Source: an uncultured Coriobacteriaceae bacterium
Lineage (GTDB): Bacteria > Actinomycetota > Coriobacteriia > Coriobacteriales > Eggerthellaceae
NCBI GenBank assembly: GCA_900552585.1
Contig: USAB01000097.1
Location: 1-6,347 of the forward strand
DNA: 6,347 nt
Direction: 5' to 3'
The translations under genes were made by a program, and so were the position numbers. Shown here piece after piece: positions 1 to 4,943 of the stretch (positions within the stretch are counted from its first letter, which is position 1; each line of letters begins with the position of its first letter). The notes under the pieces were generated by a model that made no database searches, was not told the DNA's origin, and saw only the letters and a list, made by a program, of their open reading frames with translations.

Positions 1-1
1 G

Positions 2-469
2 ATTTTCCCCGACCAGAAGAACATCCTGTTCCGTATCGGCGGTACGATGCTGATCACCCGTCTGATCGAAGGCGAGTTTCTCAACTACCGCGCCGCTATC
101 CCAAACGACTTTGAGCACGTTGTCGACATCGACTCGCACGAGCTCATCAGCTCGATCGAGCGCGTGTCGCTGATCGTCTCGGAAAAGCTGAAAAACCCGG
201 TCCGTTTTCATTTTGACGGCAATTATGTGCAGCTTTCGTGCGTGACCGCGATCGGCAAGAGCTACGATGAATGCCCGATCGACGGCTGCATCGAGGATCT
301 GGAGATCGGCTTCAATAACCGCTATATGCTCGACGCGCTGCGCGCATCCGGCACGGAAAAGGTGCGGCTCCAGCTCAAGGGCTCGCTCAACCCGATCGTT
401 ATTTCCCCGACCGAGGGCGACAAGTTCACCTATCTGGTCCTGCCTGTGAGGTTGCGTGCAAATGACTGA
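2..469 (+). CDS. dnaN: DNA polymerase III subunit beta (sliding clamp), C-terminal part
   Basis: The reading frame is open from base 2 and encodes 155 residues before TGA; the gene's 5' part lies outside the window. The protein is the ring-shaped processivity clamp that tethers DNA polymerase III to DNA and serves as a docking platform for replication and repair proteins. What is seen is the end of the second and all of the third clamp fold. Recognisable marks are LITRLIEGEFLNYRAAIP, the usual entry to the third domain, and the closing SPTEGDKFTYLVLPVRL, which corresponds to the family's terminal Y-x-(V/L)-x-P-(V/M)-R motif. Five extra residues (RAND after the leucine) extend past that motif, and their codons overlap the start of the next gene, suggesting translational coupling. 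A full clamp is about 370 residues, so roughly 40 percent is present. The identification is secure; the Firmicutes-like origin is inferred from the following gene. Confidence 0.96.
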   Translation: MFPDQKNILFRIGGTMLITRLIEGEFLNYRAAIPNDFEHVVDIDSHELISSIERVSLIVSEKLKNPVRFHFDGNYVQLSCVTAIGKSYDECPIDGCIEDLEIGFNNRYMLDALRASGTEKVRLQLKGSLNPIVISPTEGDKFTYLVLPVRLRAND

Positions 470-668
470 AATCAAGATCGAAACCGAATTTATCAAGCTT
501 GACGCCCTGCTGAAGTTCGCAAATCTGGTATCCTCGGGCGGCGAGGCCAAGCTCCGCATCGCGGACGGCGAGGTGCTGGTCAACGGCGAAAAATGCACCA
601 TGCGCGGCAAGAAGCTGCGTCCGGGCGACAGGATCGAGCTGGGCGGCGAGACCGTTGTGATCGCATAA
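462..668 (+). CDS. yaaA: S4-domain RNA-binding protein, YaaA family
   Basis: This 68-residue protein is almost entirely one S4 RNA-binding fold. It matches the small YaaA/YlbA-type S4 protein found between dnaN and recF in many Firmicutes. The opening MTEIKIETEFIKLDALLKFA and the core GGEAKLRIADGEVLVNGE, followed by RGKKLRPGDRIEL, are the usual signature. Its exact role is not settled; an RNA- or ribosome-related function is inferred from the fold. The start is ambiguous. ATG at 462 gives the usual family N-terminus, but a GTG at 456 adds Met-Gln and lies 5 bases after a GAGG (447-450), a better Shine-Dalgarno spacing than the 11 bases to the ATG. Either start overlaps the dnaN stop, so the two are probably translationally coupled. 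The gene sits in the classic dnaN-yaaA-recF order. Confidence 0.9.
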   Translation: MTEIKIETEFIKLDALLKFANLVSSGGEAKLRIADGEVLVNGEKCTMRGKKLRPGDRIELGGETVVIA

Positions 669-704
669 ACGCACACGATGTACAATAACGAACGCGATTT
701 TGCG

Positions 705-720
705 TGTACGAAAACGTACA
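705..720. repeat. Perfect 6-base inverted repeat in the yaaA-recF spacer
   Basis: TGTACG and CGTACA form perfect arms around an AAAA loop. The repeat lies in the 84-base spacer before recF, 32 bases upstream of its ATG. It could be a small mRNA hairpin or a protein-binding palindrome. There is no T-tract after it, so it does not look like a terminator. A nearby TACAAT (681-686) resembles a -10 box, but no -35 at normal spacing is evident. The function is unknown. Confidence 0.4.
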
Positions 721-752
721 GATATACGGATAACGTGGAGTGACCGGGCAGA

Positions 753-1181
753 ATGCACATCAAGACATTGAAATTACAGAATTTCCGCAATTATGAGGAT
801 GCACGCTTTGTCCTCGACCCGGCGGTCAATCTGATCTGCGGCGAGAACGGGCAGGGCAAGACCAACCTGCTCGAGGCGGCGGCGGCCTGCTCGACCATGC
901 GGCTGTTCCGCACGGCGCAGAAGAAGGAAGGACTGCGGTTCGGTGAGGATGCGGCATTCATCTGCTCGGAATTCGAGGCGCAGGGCCGCGAGAACACACT
1001 CGAGCTGCGCCTGTCGCGCCTCAGGGCGATGGAGATCTACAAAAACGGCGTGCGCCAGAAGCGGCAGAGCGACGTGCAGGGCCTGCTCAAGACCGTGCTG
1101 TTCTGTCCGGAGGATCTGATGCTCGTGCGCGCAGGCGCGGCGGCGCGGCGGCGCCGGGTTAGCCCAGCACCTGCACGGTGA
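753..1181 (+). CDS. recF: RecF N-terminal fragment, truncated at a sequence junction
   Basis: RecF is an SMC-like ATPase that helps load RecA at single-strand gaps. The first 134 codons are convincing. MHIKTLKLQNFRNY is the usual start and GENGQGKTN (residues 30-38) is the Walker A ATP-binding loop. LFRTAQKKEGLRFGE and the block LKTVLFCPEDLMLVRAG also match the family. A normal RecF has about 360-370 residues and continues after the Arg-rich stretch with a Phe-Leu-Asp motif, the signature helix and Walker B. None of these is present. From about base 1155 the frame reads into the antisense of the neighbouring DegV gene and ends by chance at 1181, so the last 8 residues are not RecF. As written the product could not be a working ATPase. 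A GGAG at 737-740 lies 12 bases before the ATG, a long spacing. The gene is either truly broken or, more likely, cut by a chimeric join. Confidence 0.9.
   Translation: MHIKTLKLQNFRNYEDARFVLDPAVNLICGENGQGKTNLLEAAAACSTMRLFRTAQKKEGLRFGEDAAFICSEFEAQGRENTLELRLSRLRAMEIYKNGVRQKRQSDVQGLLKTVLFCPEDLMLVRAGAAARRRRVSPAPAR
1140..1158. other. Breakpoint between recF-type and degV-type sequence
   Basis: RecF similarity ends at the codon covering 1152-1154, and the DegV stop codon on the opposite strand begins at 1161. At most a few bases separate the two genes. The surrounding sequence is a low-complexity GC run built of GCGGCGCGG-like repeats, which is the sort of short homology where assemblers, or end-joining in a cell, can join unrelated molecules. 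No inverted repeats, target duplication or transposase mark an insertion. The exact base of the join cannot be fixed by eye. Confidence 0.75.
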
Positions 1182-2019
1182 TGCCCACCAGGCCCTTCCC
1201 GGTATGCACGGCAAGCGCCGGCGACACGTCGCCGTAATCGTCCAGGCGCTCTGCGGACGGGAAGGCGGCCTTCACCTTCTCGAGGATCTTCGCGCGGTCG
1301 TCGGATGCGCTCGTGGCGAACCCGATGCGGTAACGCACGGAATTGCCGATGTCGCGCCGCACCAGGTCGATCTCCTTCTTCAGCGCCTTCATGCGCCCGC
1401 GGGCCTTCTCCGCCACGACATACGTCCCGCTTTCGCTGCACGTGATGACGGGCTTCAGGTTCAGCATAGAGCCCAGGGAGTAGACGGCCTTGCTGATGCG
1501 CCCGCCGCGGTACAGGTTCTCCAGCGAATCCACCAGGAAGTAGACGTGCGAATGCGCCACGGCGTTCCGCACGCGTTCCACAAGCTCGCTCCAGGACACG
1601 CCGTCCTGGATGAGCTCGGCGGCGTACAGCACGTTGATGCCGGCACCGGCGCCGATGCTCTTCGTGTCCACGAGCTCGACGGTGACCTCCGGGTGCGTGG
1701 CCAGGATGCTCTCGAACACCATGTAGGTGGACGTCAGACCGGACGACGTCAGCACGCACAGCAGGTGGTCGTGCCCGTCCGCAATGGCCTGCTGGACGAT
1801 ATCCTCCACATCTTGCGGCGACGGCGTGGACGTGTGGGGCAGCTCCTCGTCGAAGCGGTCCTGCACTTCCGCAGACGAGATGTCCAGGATCTCGCGATAC
1901 TGCGCATCCCGGTAGTTCACCCGCAGATAGGCGCAGTAGATGCCGTGTTTCTTCATCAGCCTCTGCGGCACGTTCGTGCCGGAGTCCGTAAGCAATGCGA
2001 TGGATTCCGTTTGCGACAT
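1159..2019 (-). CDS. DegV family fatty-acid-binding protein
   Basis: DegV (FakB-like) proteins bind a single fatty acid and, in the best studied systems, present it to the kinase FakA for phosphorylation and entry into phospholipid synthesis. From the start chosen here the protein has 286 residues, normal for the family. The motifs appear in order: TDSGTNVP (11-18), TSTPSP (63-68), TSSGLTSTY (91-99), VDT (118-120), LENLYRGGRIS (166-176), LNLKPVI (186-192) and HTG (272-274). There is no signal peptide or membrane segment, so it is cytoplasmic. An ATG at 2034 would add five residues, but it falls inside the ribosome binding site GAAGGTGA (2032-2025) that sits 5 bases before the ATG at 2019, so I prefer 2019. 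A near-consensus promoter lies upstream. No FakA gene is visible, so the substrate and partner are inferred from family only. Its stop codon abuts the recF junction, so its natural downstream sequence is lost. Confidence 0.93.
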   Translation of the reverse strand: MSQTESIALLTDSGTNVPQRLMKKHGIYCAYLRVNYRDAQYREILDISSAEVQDRFDEELPHTSTPSPQDVEDIVQQAIADGHDHLLCVLTSSGLTSTYMVFESILATHPEVTVELVDTKSIGAGAGINVLYAAELIQDGVSWSELVERVRNAVAHSHVYFLVDSLENLYRGGRISKAVYSLGSMLNLKPVITCSESGTYVVAEKARGRMKALKKEIDLVRRDIGNSVRYRIGFATSASDDRAKILEKVKAAFPSAERLDDYGDVSPALAVHTGKGLVGITVQVLG

Positions 2020-2024
2020 CTGAA

Positions 2025-2032
2025 TCACCTTC
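2025..2032 (-). promoter_or_regulatory. Ribosome binding site that decides the degV start
   Basis: Read on the minus strand, GAAGGTGA lies 5 bases before ATG at 2019. The more upstream in-frame ATG (2034) overlaps this site and has no good Shine-Dalgarno of its own, only the weak GATTGG. Confidence 0.7.
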
Positions 2033-2057
2033 ATCGGCCAATCTAGTATTTGAAACC

Positions 2058-2086
2058 ATAATAAGTAATAGACAAGACTTCGTCAA
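2058..2086 (-). promoter_or_regulatory. Sigma-70-type promoter for degV
   Basis: On the minus strand TTGACG (2086-2081) and TATTAT (2063-2058) are separated by exactly 17 bases. Each box differs from consensus at one position. The predicted transcript would start near 2051 and have a leader of about 31 bases before the ATG at 2019. The box pair sits in an AT-rich island within otherwise GC-rich DNA. Confidence 0.75.
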
Positions 2087-2089
2087 CAA

Positions 2090-2106
2090 GTTACAATAAT
2101 TGCAAC
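2090..2106. promoter_or_regulatory. Imperfect inverted repeat, candidate operator of the divergent pair
   Basis: GTTACAA and TTGCAAC are separated by TAA and are complementary at six of seven positions. The repeat lies between the two divergent gene starts, just upstream of the degV -35 box and overlapping the candidate -35 of the plus-strand promoter. That is a sensible place for a regulator acting on both genes. Binding by the adjacent DUF1836 protein is inference only. Confidence 0.4.
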
Positions 2107-2128
2107 AAATGATATGGAAAAATATATG
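2100..2128 (+). promoter_or_regulatory. Candidate promoter of the DUF1836 gene
   Basis: TTGCAA (2100-2105) and TATATG (2123-2128) are 17 bases apart; each matches consensus at four of six positions. Transcription would begin near 2135, leaving a leader of about 40 bases. It is weaker than the opposing degV promoter. Confidence 0.45.
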
Positions 2129-2173
2129 GGTGCGTCTGCAAGGGCGCATCGATAGAGAGCAGGGGGCAGCGCT

Positions 2174-2971
2174 ATGGATAAGAAGTACGAGGAATATCTG
2201 GGCAAAGCCGAAGGATTCCCGGCATTGGATTGGGGGGCATACACGCGCTCCATCGCTGAGTTGCACTTGCCCCGCTTCAAGGACTTCCCGGATCTGCAGC
2301 TGTATATGGATCAGCTCATCGACTACGTGGGGCAGCAGCTGGAGCTGTTCCGCCTCCCCGGGGAAAAGCCGCTGACGGCCTCGATGGTGAACAATTACGT
2401 GAAGCGCCATCTGGTGCCGCAGCCCCGGGCGAAGCGCTACCTGCCGCTGCACGTGGCGTACCTGATCTCCGTGTGCCTGCTGAAGCGCCTGTACTCCATG
2501 GACGATATCGACCGCCTCATCGCGTTCGACGTGGAGCACCGCTTCCAGGCATCGGGCGCATACGACAAGTTCATCGACCTGTTCGAGGCATCGCTGAAGG
2601 CGCAGTTCCTGGGCCGGTCCGAGGCAGGCACGCCAGGCGGCATCGAGATGGTGGCCGTGACCGGCGCGTTCGCTCCTGTGGTGGCGCATCCGGAAGGCCT
2701 TACGCACGTGGACCGCATGTACATCATGGCAGCCACGTCCACGGCGGCCAAAATCTACACGGAGCAGACGCTCGTGGCTGCCCGCTACCAGGACGCCCTG
2801 GACGCCCTGGCGAAGGAGCAGGCGAACCAGCAGCGCTACGAGCAGCTCCATCAGGCCAGCTTGGAGGCGCGTGAGGGGAAGGCTCCCGTGAGGGCGCTGG
2901 GGGACGGCGGCTCCGCGGGGCAGGATGCGACGGCAGGCGAAGCGGACGGCGCGAAACTGCCCGTGATGTAG
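2174..2971 (+). CDS. DUF1836 domain protein, MerR-like HTH, probable regulator
   Basis: The protein has 265 residues. Residues 30-118 carry the DUF1836 pattern: LPRFKDFPDLQLYMDQ, then LTASMVNNYVKRHLVPQP, a basic AKRYLPLHVAYL and a helix ending LYSMDDIDRL. This layout of turn, Asn-Tyr, Pro-rich wing, Tyr and helix resembles the DNA-binding part of MerR-type winged helix proteins, so a transcriptional role is likely but not proven. Residues about 129-235 are predicted helical and extend beyond the core domain. The last 30 residues are Gly/Ala/Asp-rich and probably disordered. There is no signal peptide or membrane span. AGGGGG (2161-2166) lies 7 bases before the ATG. It is divergent from degV, the arrangement often seen for a regulator and its target, which suggests control of fatty-acid use. 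No target can be proven from sequence. Confidence 0.82.
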   Translation: MDKKYEEYLGKAEGFPALDWGAYTRSIAELHLPRFKDFPDLQLYMDQLIDYVGQQLELFRLPGEKPLTASMVNNYVKRHLVPQPRAKRYLPLHVAYLISVCLLKRLYSMDDIDRLIAFDVEHRFQASGAYDKFIDLFEASLKAQFLGRSEAGTPGGIEMVAVTGAFAPVVAHPEGLTHVDRMYIMAATSTAAKIYTEQTLVAARYQDALDALAKEQANQQRYEQLHQASLEAREGKAPVRALGDGGSAGQDATAGEADGAKLPVM

Positions 2972-3039
2972 GCCGTGCCCGCCGGGCGCCGGTTCGCCTT
3001 CTTGTTGCGTAAACAAATCATTTCAAACATTCCGGATGC

Positions 3040-3068
3040 TTCATTCTGCCCGCCATACACGGTAGAAT
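3040..3068 (+). promoter_or_regulatory. Promoter of the citrate synthase gene
   Basis: TAGAAT (3063-3068) matches the -10 consensus at five of six positions and is preceded, 17 bases earlier, by TTCATT (3040-3045), a weak -35. The 127-base spacer after the DUF1836 gene includes a short GC-rich hairpin-prone stretch (about 2976-2999), which is too weak to call a terminator. A dedicated promoter supports separate transcription of the citrate synthase. Confidence 0.5.
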
Positions 3069-3098
3069 AAAAGTTCAAATTACGAGAGGAGCCGTTTT

Positions 3099-4442
3099 AT
3101 GACGGAGAAGAACCTGGAGCTCTACGACGACATCGTAAAGGTCAATAGCATCGATCCCGACTACTACAAGCGATTCGATGTGAAGCGCGGCCTGCGCAAC
3201 GCCGACGGCACCGGCGTCATCGCGGGCGTAACGAACATCTCGAATGTTCACGGCTACATGCTTTCCGACGGTCAGAAGGTGGCCGTTCCCGGTAAGCTGA
3301 CGCTGCGCGGTTACAATATCTACGACCTGGTGGGCCGCGCCGGCAACAACGGTCGGTTCGGATATGAAGAGGTCGCGTACCTGCTGATGTGCGGCAACCT
3401 GCCCACGCAGTCGCAACTTGAGGAATTCGTGGCCGCCATCGACGACCAGCGCGAACTGCCCGACGGCTTCACGTCGAACGTCATCATGCATGCCACGTCC
3501 GGCAACATCATGAACACGCTGGCGCGCTGCATCCTGTTCCTGTACGCGGATGACCCGGACGCCGAGGACCGTTCGTTGGACCATGAAATCAGCACGGCCA
3601 TCGGCCTGCTGTCGCGCCTGCCGCGCATCATGGTGCTGTCGTATTACGCGAAGCGCGCGAAGTTCGACCACGAGTCCATGATCATGCACCGCTTCATTCC
3701 CGGCCAGTCCACGGCGGAGACCATCCTGTCCATGCTGCGCCCGGATCGTTCGTTCACGCCGGAAGAGGCGCGCATGCTGGACGTCATGCTGACGCTGCAT
3801 GCCGAACATGGCGGCGGCAACAACTCCACGTTCGCCTGCCGCGTGCTGTCCTCGGCCGACACGGATCCGTATTCCGCGTATGCCGGCGCCATCGGCTCGT
3901 TGAAGGGCGCGAAGCACGGCGGTGCGAACCACAAGGTGCGCGCCATGCAAGCGGAGATCAAGCAGAACGTGAAGGATTGGGATAACGAAGACGAGCTTGC
4001 CGCCTATCTGGCGAAGATCGCGCGCAAGGAGGCCTTCGACAAGAGCGGCCTGATTTACGGCATGGGTCATGCCGTGTACACGCAGTCCGACCCGCGTGCC
4101 GTGCTGTGCAAGCGCTACGCCAGCAAGCTGGCGGAAGGCACGGAGTTCGAGGCTGAGTATCGCCTGCTGGAGACCATCGAGCGCATCAGCCCGTCCGTTA
4201 TCGCGGACGTCCGCGGCACGAAGAAGGAGATGTGCGCGAACATCGATATGTACACGGGCTTCGTGTACAACATGATGGGCATCCCCGAGGACATCTTCAC
4301 GCCGCTGTTCGCGTGCGGCCGTATGGCCGGCTGGGCTGCGCATCGCTTCGAGGAGATCATCTCCGGCAAGCGCATCATCCGCCCCGCTTACAAGACCACG
4401 GTCTCGGATCGCGAGTACGTGCCCATCGAGGAGCGCGGCTAG
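3099..4442 (+). CDS. gltA: Citrate synthase (citrate/2-methylcitrate synthase family)
   Basis: The enzyme condenses acetyl-CoA with oxaloacetate to give citrate, the entry step of the TCA cycle and the route to 2-oxoglutarate and glutamate in fermentative bacteria. The 447 residues match the family over its length. RGYNIYDLV (70-78) is an early conserved block. LHAEHGGGN (233-241) holds the first active-site histidine region, and GMGHAVYTQSDPR (321-333) contains the second catalytic histidine (His324). NIDMYTG (381-387) holds the catalytic aspartate (Asp383), and FACGRMAGWAAH (404-415) is the substrate-binding C-terminal block. It is a few dozen residues longer at the N-terminus than small archaeal-type enzymes. 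GAGAGGAG (3084-3091) lies 7 bases before the ATG, a very strong ribosome binding site, consistent with high expression. The gene appears monocistronic. Citrate versus 2-methylcitrate specificity cannot be told from sequence; no prpB or prpD is nearby, so citrate is more likely. Confidence 0.95.
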   Translation: MTEKNLELYDDIVKVNSIDPDYYKRFDVKRGLRNADGTGVIAGVTNISNVHGYMLSDGQKVAVPGKLTLRGYNIYDLVGRAGNNGRFGYEEVAYLLMCGNLPTQSQLEEFVAAIDDQRELPDGFTSNVIMHATSGNIMNTLARCILFLYADDPDAEDRSLDHEISTAIGLLSRLPRIMVLSYYAKRAKFDHESMIMHRFIPGQSTAETILSMLRPDRSFTPEEARMLDVMLTLHAEHGGGNNSTFACRVLSSADTDPYSAYAGAIGSLKGAKHGGANHKVRAMQAEIKQNVKDWDNEDELAAYLAKIARKEAFDKSGLIYGMGHAVYTQSDPRAVLCKRYASKLAEGTEFEAEYRLLETIERISPSVIADVRGTKKEMCANIDMYTGFVYNMMGIPEDIFTPLFACGRMAGWAAHRFEEIISGKRIIRPAYKTTVSDREYVPIEERG

Positions 4443-4526
4443 CGCGTCCGAGCTTCCGTTCGCCGGGCCGCCGTACGGGGCGTGCCGCGAACCGGGCGCA
4501 TTCATAAAAGCGCATGCGCGTAAGGA

Positions 4527-4568
4527 AAGCCCCGCCACCTGCCGGGAAACCGGCGGATGGCGGGGCTT
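4527..4568. terminator. Strong hairpin between converging transcripts
   Basis: An 11-base perfect outer stem (AAGCCCCGCCA with TGGCGGGGCTT) continues through CC/GG, with a bulged base on each side, into GCCGG/CCGGC capped by a GAAA tetraloop. It lies 84 bases after the citrate synthase stop and 63 bases after the stop of the minus-strand small membrane gene. It is therefore well placed to end both. T-tracts are poor. On the plus strand only TT follows before CGCATT. On the minus strand the stem runs into TTTCCTT, a little better. A bidirectional terminator is the best reading; an mRNA 3'-end stabilising structure is an alternative. Confidence 0.7.
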
Positions 4569-4631
4569 CGCATTGCCTGTGAGATGCTGCCGTGAAAGGG
4601 ACGCCCCGCGTGCGGGCGCGTGCCGACGGCG

Positions 4632-4742
4632 CTATTTCTGGATGAGGCGCTGGATGACCACGATCAAGACGATGATGACGATGGTTGCAATGAGCAGGAC
4701 GTTCGAATCCGCCTGGATGCCTGCAGAGGTGATCTGGAACAT
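4632..4742 (-). CDS. 36-residue single-span membrane protein, unrecognised
   Basis: A short frame on the minus strand encodes 36 residues ending in TAG. The ribosome binding site AGGAAGG (4756-4750) sits 7 bases before the ATG, as good as any in the window. The protein begins MFQITSAGIQADSN, then has an unbroken hydrophobic helix VLLIATIVIIVLIVVI (15-30), and ends QRLIQK. One acidic residue lies before the helix and two basic residues after it, so by the positive-inside rule the N-terminus should face outward and the C-terminus the cytoplasm. There is no signal peptidase site. It follows tRNA-Ser by 20 bases on the same strand and is followed by a strong hairpin, so the two may share a transcript. 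I do not recognise a family. A regulatory subunit-like micropeptide or a type I toxin-like peptide are both possible, with no direct evidence for either. Confidence 0.72.
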   Translation of the reverse strand: MFQITSAGIQADSNVLLIATIVIIVLIVVIQRLIQK

Positions 4743-4762
4743 GCGCGTGCCTTCCTATGTGC

Positions 4763-4850
4763 TGGCGGAGGAAGTAGGATTCGAACCCACGGAACCTTGC
4801 GGCTCAACAGTTTTCAAGACTGCCGCCTTCAACCACTCGGCCATTCCTCC
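4763..4850 (-). tRNA. tRNA-Ser(UGA)
   Basis: The minus strand folds into a complete class II tRNA. The 7-base acceptor stem GGAGGAA/TTCCTCC is followed by discriminator G and an encoded CCA (4765-4763). The D-stem is GCCG/CGGC. The anticodon arm GCAGT-CTTGAAA-ACTGT shows anticodon TGA. A long variable arm GAGCC-GCAA-GGTTC is typical of serine tRNAs, and the T-arm is GTGGG-TTCGAAT-CCTAC. It reads UCA and, by wobble, other UCN serine codons. It is divergent from tadA and lies directly upstream of the small membrane gene on the same strand. Confidence 0.97.
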
Positions 4851-4914
4851 GCGCCGTTTCGCTATTCGGCAGCGTCGGGTGCAGGCCGCAACGGAACCGA
4901 ACGCAGCACAGGAT

Positions 4915-4943
4915 AGCATATAATTGCCCGTATGGATGATGAA
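4915..4943 (-). promoter_or_regulatory. Candidate promoter of tRNA-Ser, overlapping the tadA start
   Basis: On the minus strand TTCATC (4943-4938) and TATGCT (4920-4915) are 17 bases apart, matching consensus at three and four of six positions. Transcription would start near 4908, giving a 5' leader of about 57 bases for RNase P to remove. Its -10 shares bases with the tadA -10 on the other strand. I saw nothing better in the rest of the 81-base spacer. Confidence 0.3.
4919..4924 (+). promoter_or_regulatory. -10 box of tadA, probable leaderless transcript
   Basis: A perfect TATAAT is followed by only seven bases (TGCCCGT) before the tadA ATG at 4932, so the expected transcription start coincides with the start codon or is within one base of it. 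The -35 position (about 4896-4901, ACCGAA) does not match consensus. There is no Shine-Dalgarno sequence before the ATG. This is the layout of leaderless mRNAs, which are common in Actinobacteria. Confidence 0.6.

Noticed and set aside
1204..2046. A 280-codon plus-strand frame opposite degV
   Set aside because: It is the shadow of the DegV gene, whose motifs and ribosome binding site are on the minus strand.
2789..2809. Tandem GACGCCCTG repeat in the DUF1836 gene
   Set aside because: Two copies encoding Asp-Ala-Leu in a helical region; an ordinary coding coincidence.
2971..3000. Possible terminator after the DUF1836 gene
   Set aside because: Only a 4-5 base GC stem (GGCG/CGCC) followed by TTCTTGTT; too weak and ambiguous to call.
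1037..3016. A 659-codon open frame on the minus strand spanning recF, degV and the DUF1836 gene
   Set aside because: It crosses the junction and three real genes in other frames; the Arg/Ala/His-rich product has no domain. It is a composition artefact.
4510..4519. GCGCATGCGC palindrome beside the terminator
   Set aside because: Ten bases of self-complementary GC-rich sequence is expected by chance here, and it forms only a 3-base stem as a hairpin.
3075..4538. A 487-codon open frame on the minus strand opposite citrate synthase
   Set aside because: It is the antisense shadow of a clearly conserved gene in GC-rich DNA. Its translation is rich in Arg, His, Ala and Val, has no recognisable domain and has no ribosome binding site.
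4763..4850. tRNA-Ser as an integration (att) site of a mobile element
   Set aside because: No integrase, no direct repeat of the tRNA 3' end and no foreign-looking cargo in the flanking sequence.
4573..4923. Plus-strand frames (116 and 98 codons) across the tRNA-Ser region
   Set aside because: They read through a tRNA gene in antisense, lack ribosome binding sites and have no protein-like features.
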